Notes under the pieces: model-generated
Seen by the model: the letters and a program-made list of their open reading frames with translations, nothing else
Database searches by the model: none
Told to the model about the DNA's origin: nothing
Assembly (NCBI GenBank): GCA_030544235.1
Contig: CM060470.1
Coordinates: forward strand, 19,966,356-20,030,355
DNA length: 64,000 nucleotides
Source: Lepturacanthus savala
Taxonomy: Eukaryota > Chordata > Actinopteri > Scombriformes > Trichiuridae
Reading direction: 5' to 3'
Part shown: positions 25,601 to 40,600 of the stretch, in pieces
Numbering within the stretch: the first letter of the stretch is position 1
Layout: every line of letters starts with the position of its first letter
Translations under genes and position numbers: made by a program

Positions 25601-28600
25601 GTTTGGGTGTGGACAATGTTATCCGCAGAGGTCATGTGGATCAGGTTGACACCATGTCCTTCCTGGTCATCCCAGAGAGCACCAGAGAAGATTCTGGAAG
25701 ATATTCACTGACTTTGTCTAACTCTGCTGGGGAGAAGGCTGTGTTTGTCCGTGTCAAAGTCCTTGGTGAGAAGCAAAGAATGATATAACAATGTATTAAT
25801 ACAAAATTACAATAAATAAAATTAATAAAATGTATTTTTTAAATGAATGCTTAAATGGGAAACAAACAATTTGTGATTCTCAAATTAATCCTCTGCAGAC
25901 ACTCCCGGTCCTGTTGGTGGCCTGGAGGCAAAGGACGTCACCAAGACGACAGCTCAACTGTCCTGGTTGCCACCAGAGAATGATGGTGGTAGCCCTATCC
26001 TCAATTACATGGTGGATAAACGTGAAGTGGACAGGAAGACCTGGACCAAATGCACAGAAGAACTAAAGAAGACCAGCTTCAAGATCACCAATATGACTCC
26101 TGGCACTGAGTACTACTTCAGAGTAATAGCCGTTAATAAGTATGGCATTGGAGTTCCTCAGGACACACCCAAGTCCTACCTGGCTGTTGATCCCATCAGT
26201 AAGTGTCAACATGATTTTATGAATAAAGTTTAGCGTGGCAGGAGATTTGCTAAATATCTCATTAGCAGAAGTATAAACCCTTCAATGAGGGTGCATGGTT
26301 CTGCTTTAACATGTCATTCAGGCTTAAAAATGTTTTGTGTATTACTACATTTATAGGGATTTTGAAAATTAAACTTGTTATTGCTCCGATATTTCTCTGC
26401 CTCTGTTGTTTTTCCTTTTTTTATTTTTCCTTTCTAATACCTGCTGTTTTTTATGTTCAGGTGAGCCTGACCCTCCAAAGAAGATGGACGTTTTGGAGAT
26501 AACCAAAAACAGTGCCACTCTGGGCTGGTTGAAACCACTCAGAGATGGAGGAGCCAAGATCAACGGTTATGTAGTTGACTACCAGGAGGAGGGAGCGCCA
26601 GAGGGCAAGTGGACACCTTATTCTGTGGTCAAAGACCTGACCATTGTGGTGGTTGGTCTGAAGGAAGGACAGAAGTACAAGTTCAGAGTGGCAGCTAGGA
26701 ACTCAGCAGGAGTCAGCCTGGCCCGAGAGGCAGAGGGAGTGTTTGAGGTCAAGGAGCAACTCAGTGAGTAAACCAGCTTTTAAATTGAACTCACTTTATC
26801 TATATTACCTTCTGACTGATTGTTATTGACTGAAATCTTTAACTTCATATTTCCACATGCGTGGAAACTGAAAGAGGGAAATCATCACTGTTTTGAATTT
26901 TCTCCTTCCTCCCAGTGGCCCCGAAGGTCATCTTGCCAGACATTGTGACTGCCAGAGCTGGATCCAAAATGGTGATCGAGGCCATTGTGGCGGGTAAACC
27001 TGCACCATCCTGCAAATGGAAGCAGGGTAGTGAGGATGTGCTCACCTCAGATCGCCTGTCCATCGTCAAGACATTGACAACCTGCGTGCTCACTATTAAG
27101 AATGTGACAAGAAAAGACACCGGCTACTATAGCTTCTCGGCCGAGAACAGCACTGGCAAGGTTAACCAGATCCTTCGAGTCATCGTCATGGGTCAGTTTG
27201 GACAACAGACGCTGTTAAACTGCTAGTTCAAAACATAAAAAAGCTCCCATAGATTATACTGCTTAAAACAACGGCAAATAGTATCTACAGTACATTTCAC
27301 ACTGAAATAAAAACTTTACAATGGTCCTTAACATTTTAACAACATATTCCTATATATAACTGCACTGATAAGACCATATAGACAGATGAATATAAAGGAG
27401 CCACTCAACTCACCTGTAAAACTAATGTACATGATAAATAACAGTCAATGATTAATTGTGCGCATTCATTTTTCCCTGCAGACATCCCTGGACCCCCTGA
27501 AGGTCTGGAGATCACTGAACAGGACATTGATGCCTGCACGCTGCTCTGGAACTCTCCACAGGAAGACGGTGGTAGCCATATAACTAACTACATCGTTGAG
27601 AAGTGTAATGTTAGCCAGGGTGACTGGATCACTGTATCCTCATCCTGCACCAAGACCTGCTACAGGATGACCAAACTGACAACCAACAAGGAGTACAGCT
27701 TCCGTGTACGTGCTGAAAACAGGCTCGGCATCTCTGCGCCCGTCTACTCTGAGAAGATGATTGCTAAATATCCATTTGGTGAGTCTTAACTTTACACTTT
27801 GGCTGGATGCTTTATTGTTAATGTTCTAAGAATAGATAAACTATATATATGTTGGTTATTCTGGAAATATCTGATTTGACTGACTGTTTTTTTCTTTCCA
27901 TTCAGATCCTCCCAGTGAGCCCAGAAGTCTACAGATTAACAAGATCAACAAGGACTTTGTCATCCTGTCATGGGAGTGTCCCAGCAGAGATGGTGGTAGC
28001 CCCATCACTGGGTACTGCATTGAAAAGAAGGAAAGGAACAGCCTGCTGTGGGTCAAAGCCAACGAATCAGTGGTTAAATCCACCCAGTACACTTGCACCG
28101 GCCTGACCGAGGGCTTGGAGTACACCTTCAGGGTGTCTGCCATCAACCTGGCTGGACAGGGCAAACCCTGCAAACAGACTGACATCATTACCGCCAGGAC
28201 TGCCATCGGTACAAATCCTTCACCTGATAATTCTATTTTCATATTTGCTTTGAAAAAAATTGTGAAAAAAATGACAATAAATGCACTGAAAATTTATTTT
28301 TTCTTCCTATGCAGACCCACCAGGTAAACCAGAGCCCATGGATGTGACCAAGCACAGTGTCTCATTGGTCTGGAGCCGACCCAAGCATGATGGTGGCAGC
28401 AAGCTGATTGGCTACTACATGGAGTATGCAAAGCTTCCAGAGGAGAAGTGGGTGCGCTGCAACGCCAACTGCATGAACATCCAGACAGAAAGTTACACAG
28501 TGACTGACCTGGAAGAGGGACAGCAGTATCTCTTTAGAGTTATCGCCAAAAGCGCCATCAACATCAGCCTTCCATCAGAGTTGTCCGACCCGATTCCCAT

Positions 28601-31600
28601 CATTGCTGAAAATGGTACGACTCTCCACACCACTGTAACTGAAAATAATTTAATGACAAATGTTGCTCATTATTTTGTCTTCTCTACATTTATAGTTGCT
28701 CCTCGTGTGGAAGTGGGTATCAACATGAAGAACCTGATTGTTTTGAAAGCCGGGGAGAATGTCTGCCTCGATGCCGAGGTGTTTGGCAAACCCTTGCCCA
28801 AGGTGAGCTGGAAGAGAGACGGAGTGCCTTTGACCCGCGCAGAGGGAATAAAGATGGTCCAAAAGAAACATGTCCACCTGCTGGAGCTCTACTCTGTCAC
28901 CAGGAAGGAATCTGGTGATTATACCATCACTGCTGAGAACATCAATGGTACTAAATACTCTACAATCAAGGTCAAGGTTCTTGGTAAGATAGTGATTGTA
29001 TTATTTTAATACAATATTTAATAATATTTTAATTAATTGTTAAAATAAACAAATTTTATCCCTCTGTGTCCCCTGCAGACAAACCAGGCCCTCCAGCCTC
29101 AGTGAAAACCGGTAAGGTGTTTGCTGACCGTGTCAAGCTGCGGTGGGAACCTCCACTGGCAGATGGCGGCTCCGAGATCACCAACTACATCATCGAGAAG
29201 CGTGAGACCAGCAGGGCAAACTGGGCTCTGTTTAGCGCCAACATTCACGGACACGTCACTGACTGCTCAGTAGATAAACTCATTGAGGGACATGAGTACC
29301 AGTTCAGAGTCAGTGCTGAGAATCAATATGGTGTCGGGGATGCTGTCATGACTGAGCCAGTCATGGTCAAGAACCCTTACGGTATGTTCAGACTGCTACA
29401 ACTGAAGTACCTTCATCTGCAGTTCATTTAATGGCCACTCTCCAAAACTCAGATTTTAAAAATCGGATTCTCTATCAGATAACTAATAACTTTTTCTATC
29501 ATGTGTTATAGATTGTTCATCATTGATAGTGTTTTCCTGATCGCTGTGTTGAATTCATAATTCGACATGCTGAACGATATTTGATACCTATCTCGCCACT
29601 TGAAGAGATCTAATGAATTCAAACAATGAATTCATCATCACTATTATGATGTTGTCTCTTCCCTCAGATGTCCCTGGTCCCTGCGATCCACCCGTTATCA
29701 CCACTATCACCAAGGACTCTATGACAGTCAGCTGGAAGGCGCCCGCCAACGATGGCAAGGCTGCCATCCTTGGCTACATGTTGGAGAAACGTGAAGCTAC
29801 TGAGCTTACCTGGGCTAAAGTTAACCGCCGGCCAGTCATCGACAGGACCCTCAAAGCTTGTCAGTTGACCGAGGGCTCAGAGTATGAATTCAGAGTCATT
29901 GCTCTAAACAAGGCCGGGCCTGGTAAACCCAGTGATGCATCCAGTGGTGCACTGGCTCTCGACCCTGTCTGTGAGTGCTTGCTTTAAATTACAATTTTCA
30001 AAAATGGAAGGACAAATGCTTCAAACAGACCGGACTGCAACTATCAAAACTAAATAAGACAAATCATAACATCTATCTCACAATTATTCTGCAGATCCCC
30101 CTGGCCCGCCTGCCTTCCCCAAGGTGGTGGACTCCACCAAGAGCTCCATTAGCCTGAGCTGGTCCAAACCGGCGTATGATGGTGGATGTGAGATCATTGG
30201 CTACCTGGTGGAGTATAAGCTAGCTGATGGAGAGAACTGGACCAAATGCAACATCCCCAAGAATCTCCAGGCCACCAAGTTCCTGGTTACCGGTCTGCTG
30301 GACAGCCAGGAGTACCAATTCAGAGTCAGCGCTGTCAACAAGATTGGCTACAGCGACCCCAGCGAGGTTCCTGGAAAGCACATGGCTAAGGACATCCTCA
30401 GTATGTTCTTCTACTCTATATTATACTACTTCATTCAGCTAACCTCACATGTGGTCATGTGAACTACTGCACTTATAGTAAACTGCTCTAGAGACTTCTG
30501 AGTTACCCCTCTTCTAACTTGAATGGGGATCAAATAATTTAATTGTGCAGCTCTTCCAGACATTTCAGATGCTATTGGACCAAATAGATTAAAATTCTAA
30601 CGGTGAAATAAGTCATTTTACAGGAGTGGAACAGCAGTGAATCTCTGAGTCACAGTTTTAGTGCAGACATCCCCATTATCTTTTGTAAGAGAACACATTA
30701 TCATGATGGAAACTATCTAGAATTGAAGGCCTATTCATAAGTAACAATGTAGAATAATTGGAGTATCTTCCCTTCATTTTCTTTTTTTCATAAAGATTTT
30801 TTTGGGGCATTTTTTGATTTTACTGATACGAAAGTGGAGAGAAGAAAGGGACAGAGATGTGTGACATTTCGAGCTGGGAGCTCGTTGCTCAGCATATTAC
30901 AGGGAATAAAGTTTTCTGGTGCTGTGCATCGCTTGAATGTGAAAAAAAAAATCAACTTCCTCTCAAAAAAAAAAGTGCTATATATAAAAAATTAGTTCAA
31001 TATCCTCATCCAGTGTTTAGCACAGACCAAGCAGCGTAATAAAAAATCAAAAGTCATCATTCTTAGAACATATCCACACCACATGGAGTCCTGAATCGCT
31101 CAGCAGTAAGGCTGTGGAATTAATTTCATTTTAATTTCGATATCAATTGGCATGTCAAATGATCTCCAAAATTATATAATCAAGTTGAAACGACATTTGA
31201 CATTTTTCATTACACAATTTTTGAAATGAGTGATTTGCCTTAATCTGCAATTATTCATGTAATCATTTTTTAGCCTGTGAATGTGTCCATCCCCACATAT
31301 TACCACCCCCACCCACCTATGCAACCACATAAAAAAAGTTGTCTCAGGATATTTTGCCCATGTGGTATGCACCCTAATCACTTGGCTATTGGCCGCCCAT
31401 CTTTCTCTTTTTCTGTTGTAAATGTCCAAATTGTAACAGTGCTCTAATGTAAAATGGTGTTGGAAAACAAATAGATTCAGTAAAAAAGAACTGGACATCA
31501 TGGAAATTTTAGCTTTTGATGTAATGTTACCTTATTGTACATTATCACTTATTAAATCAACAAACTTTTATTTGTTGATTCTTGATAACTTGAATTATGT

Positions 31601-34600
31601 ATACTAACAATGCACTAAAGTCATAAAAATAAAATCCTCCTGCCAAAATCAACAAAGAAACAACTATGACTAATAAACAATCCCTCTGTATCTTCTTCAG
31701 TCGCTCCTGAGGCTGAGCTGGACGCTGACCTGAGAAAGGTGTTGGTTCTTAGAGCCGGTGTCACCATGAGGCTGTATGTTCCCCTGAAAGGACGCCCAGC
31801 ACCTAAAGTGACATGGACCAAGTTGGACGCCAACCTGAAGGAAAGGCGTGGTGTGCTGATCAACACAACAGACTGGGACACGCTGCTGTTGGTTGAAGAC
31901 ATGAACAGATATGATGCTGGCAAATACATCTTGTCACTGGAGAACAGCAGTGGCACCAAGAGCTACAACATCATTGTCAAGGTCCTTGGTAAGGCTGTCT
32001 GTGCAAGACGTAACAAGAAAATTCAAAATGCATAGTATAGAGAAAATGCGAAGGTATTCAAAATCAAGTTTTACCCAAAAGAAACTTCCACAATCATTAA
32101 AACATATTGGTTCTCCCATGATGTGTCTGAGTTTAATCCAGTTTTCATCTCACTTTAGGAGCTTTGACTGAAAATGTTTCTCTCCCCTCAGATTCTCCTG
32201 GACCACCTATTAACTTAATTGTCAAGGAGACCTCCAGAAGCCATGCCTGCATCACCTGGGATGCTCCGCTGATCGACGGCGGCAGCCTAGTCAAGAACTA
32301 CATTGTGGAGAAGAGACTGTCTGAGAGGAAGGCCTGGACATGCGTGTCAACACAGTGTCCAAAGCCATCGTTTAGGATCACCAACCTTGAGGCAGGACAA
32401 GCTTACTGCTTCAGAGTGCTGGCTGAAAATGCTTATGGCATTGGAGAGGGCTGTGAGACTGCTGGCAGCATCCGGGCTTCAGGTAGTAATATTTTACTGT
32501 CAGAAATTGTTTTATAAGTAGTGTTTATAGGGCATTAGTTACTAGACTAGTTGTGCTATCTGATTTAATGGCTGAATAAATTTAATTGTGAAATTTTATT
32601 AAACTTTTTATTAGAAGAAAAGTAGTTTATACTTGTTGCTCTTCAGTACATGTCATTAGGTTATGTCCTTATAGATAATGAAAGAAAAATAGAAGATTAA
32701 TTAAAATTAGTTAAAGAAATTCACCAAATTAAATTAAAAGAAAATTAAAAAAATACATTTAATTATGACAATATAAAAGGACCCACATTTGCACCCTTAA
32801 GAGTATCCCTATACAGATTCTGAGTTAGTGGGCTACTTACAGTAAGTTATATATTTTATAAGATAAGAACAAAATGAAGGTAAAATTTCAAATATTGTGT
32901 TGCATACATGTATAATTCTTACTGAGAACATTGTAATTATTGGAACAGAACAAAGAGAACTAAACCATTTGAGTGGAGAACAGTTTTTTTCACTCAGTAT
33001 CTTACCTAGAGTTTACCCAGTTTTTCTAGTCACTCAAAAATTTGTTTTTCAAGCCAAAATGTTATGCTCATCATTTTTAAGATATCCTGAATCACTTCAT
33101 TCCAGTCCTCAAGTTTTTGCCAACCAAGTTTCAAATTTTGGTGGAATCACTATTTTCATGATTTTCTTCACAGTATTATTACAGTTTAATTTATTTCCAA
33201 TATATTGAAATAACCGGGCAGTCCCAAAACATGTAAAAAAGTGTTGCCTTAATCTTTCCATAGAATCTCCAACAGGATGTACTTGCGGTGGTCCTCTATC
33301 CTCCTTTTGTAGTCTGCTTTAGCACGTTTTGCTCCTCTCCTCAGGTTGGCTCTGGTAGCGCTGTACAGAGCTCCATCACCTGACCTGAAAGTGGCATTGT
33401 GTAGAGCTACCGGACCTGGCTGGTCATCCAGAGTTTCTGGTTTGGGAAATTTGTTATGCATTTGTCCACAGTGACATTTCCAGCAAAGAACTTTATGTAC
33501 TGCAGTACTGTCTCTGTGAATGCTGCCAGGTCTTGGTGTTCAAAAACATCCCAAACAGTGTCTTCAAAGCAGGACAGTAGCTGAGAGAAGGCAGCCTCAG
33601 GCCAGGTTGTGATAGTCTTTGTGACAACGCCTGTTGTTCTGCTGAGAGGGGTGTATGCTGGGGCTAGGAGCGGAGAGAGGTGATCTGACATGCCTATGTG
33701 AGGGAGAGGTATGCCTCTGTATGCATGCTTGATCAAGGGTGTTTTTTCTCTGGTTGGGCATTTAATATGCTGGGAGAACTTCAGGTGTCTGTTTTGGTGT
33801 CAGAGTTTGCCTTATTCACATCACTTCCAATAAAATGGACACCGTTTGGATGCACCTGCTGATGTTTGTTAATGGTGTTTTGCAACAAAGAGAGAGCAGT
33901 GCTAGCTTTGGCTTCAGGAGGTATGTAAACAGTGGTGACAATCACCACTGACAGTTCTCTCAGCAGATGAAATAGTCTGCATTTAACTGAAATGTACTCC
34001 AGACCAGGAGAGCAGTATTTATCTATTAGAGTGCTGTTGTTACACCAGGTGATGTGCACATACATAATGAGACCTCTCCCTCTCTTCTTACTAAAGAAGA
34101 AGAATGTTCCTGTCACCACAGTGTAGTGTACATTCTGTCACCTGTACTACAGTGTTGGAGATCCCCGGGTGAAGCCACAACTCTGTTACGATCATGACAT
34201 AGCAGTTGCGGTCTGTTTCCAGCCAGTTGTAATTGTAGATCGTCAGTTTTATTAGCCAAGAATCTAGCATGGGTAAGGTATATACTGGAGAGAGGAGGCT
34301 TAAGTGGCTGCTTCCTTAGTCTTGATAGAAGTCCAGATCTGTAGCCTAATTTTTGCTTCCTCTCACATCGCCTTCTGTGATGTTTGCTAGGTCCAATGGT
34401 AATCCACTGGATTACCAGATAGCAAGATCCTGCAGGTCTTGCTATCTGGAGATGTCGGTATGTTGAGAACCCGGAGGGATTCGCTTGTCACGAGTACCTT
34501 GCATTGGAAGCCAATGTCCAACAAGTCCTGGCATTTATAGTGAGCATAACATCACTCAGCTATGCACACACATTACTGCACTCAGAAACTACTGAGGGAT

Positions 34601-37600
34601 AAACTCTGCTAAAACACTGACACAAACTGTGCTCATAAAAGTCCTCAAAAACCCTAAGAGTCACTAAAAGCACTAAAACAGAGAGCCCAGAGCCACTGTG
34701 ACAGTGCGCGCCGCCATCTTGAAATCCTTCCATATATCAGTGTGCTTTATCAGCCCCACTGTTTAAAACTTTTATCCATACTGTTTGGTAGAAAATCTGA
34801 GTCATATCGAATCCATTTTATAATCCAGTATGTTTTTTCATGTGTTTTCATGATTCTCTAATATAATTGTGTAGAGATTTTTAGGAATATCCGCACAGAA
34901 GTATTTATTTTTTTAATATCAACTCACATTAAATTGCTTTCTGATGGGCTGATAGACAAAATTGAGCTTTGTGATTATTTAGTTTATAGCCTGATAATAG
35001 ACCATATTCTCAGAGTTGTGATTAGATCTGGAAGGGACTTGGATGGGTGCCTCAATTATATATAAATATCTTCAGCAAACAGGGACATTTAGTGCTCTTT
35101 ATGGGACACCACAATGCCCTTTATCTTCTCATTCTAACCCACTGACTCAAAGCCTCTATAAAAATGGCGAATTAAAACGGTGACATATGGCAACCTTGAT
35201 GACAACACCTTTCTAATTAAAAAAGAATAGACAATCCCCCATAGATCCATATTTTAGCTGTTGGTTTATAGTACAAGGCTTGTATTTAATACTTAAATTT
35301 TAATATTTAAATTTTTATATAATAAAGGCCAGTCGACAGAATCAAAGGCCTTCCTATCATCTAACCCTAGTAGGACAGCTTCTAAATTGTTTTTATGTGA
35401 TTAATTGCTAAAATTAATGTTAAAAGTTTATATATCGTGGTTCAACAAACTAATTGGGCAATAATTAGATCCTTTATGCTTTCAAAGCAGTCCATGTTTT
35501 TTTTATTGTTTGATCTAGAATATATCTAGAATACCACATTGCTTCCTTACCATGAAGAGTCTGCACCTGACAGTAAATTTACCAGTCAGGATATCTTAAA
35601 TTGTCCAGCTTCTTTTTAAAGCCATCCCACGGAGTCTCAGCTTGCTGCTCTCCTCCTCTCTGAGCTTAGGTTCTGCACCTCATCATGCTTTTAATTCTAT
35701 TAGCCCAGCTCATTTGTGGTTTATATATCACCACAGACAGTCCCCTCTTCACCATGTCTTTCGTATTCTCCTCTGCTGAGTTGTCTCCCCTGAGATTGTC
35801 TCCCCCTCATAAGAGATGCTCATTCTGTCTGGAAAGGGAGTTTAAAACTGTATTATTCTCCCTCAGTACCCTCCTCAGCCTCCATATACTCCTGGTGCTT
35901 GCTGAGCATCTCCTGTGCATAGTCATGCAGAAGCCTTCTTCTTTCGCTACTCCTGTTTCAGGAGTTCTGGTCCCAGTGCATGATGCACATGTTTAATACT
36001 CAATATGTTGTAGTGAGGTAGCTCTGAGTTTTCCTTCAATAAATTTTCCATACACGTTAACATTGATGTGAAATTGTTCTCCAACCCCTCCGCTATGCCA
36101 TGATTTCTTATATTTTACAGACTCGCTCTTCCCTCTGGCTCAATTAGCTTGTCTTTCAATTTAGCCTGTAACTTTAGCATCTCCCATGTAGCTTCCTCTA
36201 GTCCCTGTACTCTTTACTTATCTTAATGTCTTTTGGTCTCCGTATTTTCATGATGAAACTCTCTCAAATCTTGAACCATGGTTTGCAGATTAGCCACGTC
36301 CTCGTATAATGTTAGCTCCCCTGTTCCGCTAGCTTTGTCTTCCTTGACAGTTTTTTCTTCGGCTGTCTTTTATATATTTGGGCATATTATAAATGCTTCT
36401 TTATCTTCTTTTGCTAATATGTGGAAATCTTTCAAAAGAAACATTGTTTATTTTTTTTTTAACTATAAGGGAGCTCTGTTATCTTGCTTTTATGTTACCT
36501 CATGGCTGCTAAACAGGAATTATCAATTTTATATCTTTATTTAGATTTAGTTACGACCAATCAAATCTATCATGATGGCCTACATCCTTGTCTCAACACA
36601 TCTGGTTTAAATACCACATGCTCAGTCTTGACTTTTTCTCTCTTCAGAGCAACCTGGTGCGGTGATGGATTTCAAAGCCAAGAAGACCACTAAGAACTCA
36701 ATCACTCTGGGCTGGAAGAAGCCCATCAGTGATGGTGGCAGTTTCGTCAATGCCTACATTCTAGAGCAGAGTGTAGGTGAGGAGAAGTGGAAGCAGATCA
36801 TGAAGGGCAAGGGTACCTCACACACCATCTATGAGCTCAGTGATGGCAAGGAATACTTGTTCAGAGTCAAGGCACTCAATGAATCCGGAGAGGGACCACC
36901 CACTGACCTCACTGTTGTTGCCAAGGACCAGTTTGGTAAGAATTTACTGTCAGTGTCAGTACTCTGATGTAGCTTAGTGACATATTTTCATAAATTTTTC
37001 TGATGTGTCATTCCTGTCTGATTTTAGTGCTTCCTGATTGCGACTTGAGCAGTCTGCATGATGGTTGCTATGTAGTGAAGGAGGGTACCACCACACGTAT
37101 CAACATCCCCATAATTGGTGTGCCCTACCCCACCGCCACATGGAGCAAGGGTGACGTTGCCCTGGGAGACACCGGCAGAATGTGTGTAGAGGCATCTCAG
37201 GGCATCACAACTCTGTTGATAAGGGACTGCCAAAGAGGAGATGCTGACACCTACACCATCAATGTCAAAAACAGCTCTGGCTCCAAGAGCTGCAAGTTAC
37301 AGATCAAGGTTGTAGGCAAGCCAGGCATCTGCACTGGACCTATCAAGTTTGATGAGATCACTGCCGACAGCATAACCCTTGAATGGGGGCCACCCAAAGA
37401 TGACGGCGGTGCAGAGGTGTCCAACTACATTGTAGAAAAGAGGAAGACAATAGATAATAAGTGGGCCACAGTGGCTTCAGCCATCCAGAAGACCACCATG
37501 AGGGTGATCCGCCTCCATGATGGAATGGAGTACATCTTCAGAGTATTTGCTGAGAACAAGTATGGGGTTGGAGAATATCTGAGGTCAGATCCAGTCATCG

Positions 37601-40600
37601 CACAGCATCCTTTCAGTGAGTATCATCCTCATAACTAATGCATATTCTTTAACAGTTCATTACATTTTATTCAAAGGCAATTACATGTCTTTTTATTGTT
37701 AGTTTGTTGTCACTACTGTTTCACTAAAACATTGATACACTCAAAATCTAAAGCTAAAATTCATAAATCAATTATTGAGCCCTCAAGAATTGTGTAAAGG
37801 TTTTCGGATGTAAAAACCTATTGGATTTTCTAGAAAACCAAAGACCAAGACCAAAACCTTAGTGTCAGACATTAACCCATTGTTTGTCTGCCTGGAAACG
37901 TCTGCAAATTCCAAAGCATGCAGATGCAGTGCTCACGAAAGATTTCAGCCAGATATTAAGTATAACTAAAAAAAACGTATAATTACATTACCATGTTGAA
38001 ATCTGCAAACTGGAGCTAAAATATCCAATAATTGGGGGAAATTAAAATCATTTGCAAAAGTCAGTTAATAGGGTTCAATTATTTTACTTACTTCAAGGAA
38101 GAATATTTATCAAGATTTATCGAGACATTCCAGACTTTAGTGTAAAAGTCTTCTTTTAAGATGCCTGTCATTTCTAGAATATTTTAGAAAGAATACAATC
38201 AGCTCTGCATAGGCTATTTTTTCTCAAATTTGAATAGGTCTTAAATATACTATTTTTTTTTATTCATGAAGATGACATAAAGCTTGAACAGGCACTTTCT
38301 GACATGTAAGGACTTTTTTCTTTCTCTCCCTCCAGATGTGCCTGAGGCGCCTGCTCCTCCAGAGATTGTGAGCATCCGCCATGAGTCAGCTATCCTGACC
38401 TGGGCTGATCCAAAGGACACTGGTGGCTCCCCAATAACTGGTAACTGACTGTGATGCATATCCAAACAACTGTAGCTAAGCAGAAAGTAATAGCAATTAG
38501 CAGGTGATCAACTGATTTGTGTGCTCTCTAGGATATCATGTGGAGTTTAAGGAGAGGAACAGTCTGATGTGGAAACGGGCCTCTAAGACCCCACTGAGAA
38601 TGAAGGAGTGCAGAGTCACTGGCCTGACAGAGGGACTAGAGTATGAGTTTAGAGTAATGGCCATGAACATGGCGGGCCTGGGAAGGGCAAGCAAGACCAC
38701 TGAGGGGGTTGCCCTGGATCCTATTGGTGAGTTCACAGATTTTGGAATTTTTTTCTAAATTCATGAGAAAATAAGTCTTCTTTTGTACATTTTTGTTACA
38801 ATAAAGCTCATTCTTAATACTTGAATGAAAATGCTGCTTTAAATGTCTTTGATTATATTTTTAGTATATTTTAGCCTATTTAATATGTTCTATCAGATCC
38901 TCCTGGCAAGCCTGAAGTGATCAATGTTACCAGGGGCACGGTCACACTGATCTGGACGGCTCCCAAGTATGATGGTGGCTCCAAGCTAACTGGCTACATG
39001 GTGGAGAAGCTGGAGGCTGGCAGTAAAGCCTGGATGAAAGCTAACCATGTCAACATCCAAAGCTGTGCCTTCACTGTCACTGACCTTATTGAAGGATCAC
39101 AGTATCAGTTCAGGATCAGGGCTAAAAACTCTGCTGGGGCTGTCAGTGTTCCTTCAGAGCTTACTGAACTTCTAACCTGCAAGGATGAGTATGGTAGGTC
39201 GATGTTACTGTTTTAAAAAATGAAAAGAACAAAATTTTACATATATCATAAATTTGAGTTCATAAGGTCTTCAGACTTTTAAATCATGCTTGTACCTTCT
39301 GTGCAGAGCCTCCAACCATCACTATTGACCCAGATATGAAGGATGGTGTATCAGTCAGGGCTGGAGACACAATCGTAATCTCAGCCTCCAAGATTGTGGG
39401 CAAACCTCCACCTACTGCTGTTTGGTCCAAAGCAGGTCGTGAGTTCAAGACCTCTGACATTGTCTCCATCACCAGCACCCCTACCTCCTCCACTTTGGCT
39501 ATCAAGTATGCCAGTAGATTGAACACAGGAGATTATGTCATCACTGCTAGTAACCCCTTCGGCATTAAGGAAGAACACGTAAAGGTGAAGGTACTGGATG
39601 TCCCTGGACCTCCAGGCCCCATTGAAGCCAGTAACATTTCTGCTGAGAAGTGTACCCTGACCTGGCTTCCACCAGATGAGGATGGAGGCTGCTCCATCAA
39701 GTCCTACACACTTGAGAAAAGAGAGACCAGTCGCCTGCAGTGGACCAAGCTAGCTGAAAACATTGTGGACTGCAGACATACAGCCAGCAAACTTATCAAA
39801 GGAAATGAGTACATTTTCAGAGTATTTGCTATAAACCAGTATGGCACTGGAGACTCATCCCAGTCTGGTCCGATCAAAATGGTTGACAGTTTTGGTAAGT
39901 ACATTTTTCATATACATGTATGGCTCATCTTTTTTAGTTTTTGTTTCCCATTAGCAAATAAAGTCTTTTATTTAGTTCAGTTCATTATTGTATTCATTAC
40001 TAAATGTTTTGGGGAATAATAAATAGATGGTTTTGTATCTAAGAATTTATTTTGTAATTGACTATAATCTTATTATCTTCCTTAAGGTCCACCAGGCCCA
40101 CCCTCAACCCCTGAAATTGATAACATTACCAGAAACGCTGTCACCATTTCATGGAAGAGACCAGTGCAAGATGGAGGAAGTGACATCAGAGGATATTGTG
40201 TAGAGAGGAAAGAGAAGAGAGGAATGAGATGGGTGAGAGCCAGTAAGAGGACCGTCCCTGACCTGCGCTTCAAGGTGCAAGGCCTGAGTGAGGGAGTAGA
40301 ATATGAGTTCAGAGTCACTGCTGAGAACAAGGCTGGATTTGGGGAGCCTAGTGAACCATCACATGCTGTGATGACCAAGGACATTGTGTGTGAGTAAAAA
40401 TGTAGTTGCCCCAACAGTAAAGCTACATATGATCATGTCAGAAAAATACCCTCATAAACTTTTACTTCTTGTTTTCTTAGATCCACCTGGACCTCCATCC
40501 AACCCCAGAATTACAGACACCACAAAAACTGCAGCCACATTTGCCTGGGGCCGACCCCACTATGATGGTGGTCTCGAAGTAGACGGATACATTGTTGAGT

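Larger units (their letters stand above)
32483..36647 (+). other. largest intron, 4165 bp, with nested LINE relics
   Basis: It interrupts C2 between positions 2 and 3. 32483-32980 and 36460-36647 are AT-rich with no recognised content; the middle holds the two LINE pieces listed separately. Confidence 0.85.

Noticed and set aside
33249..34119. A separate functional endonuclease gene on the minus strand
   Set aside because: It is a LINE fragment split by stops and lacks the reverse transcriptase; a relic rather than a gene.
35685..36544. Plus-strand frames of 88-103 codons in the large intron
   Set aside because: They lie over the antisense L1-like relic and show no domain resemblance; the meaningful reading is on the minus strand and is broken.
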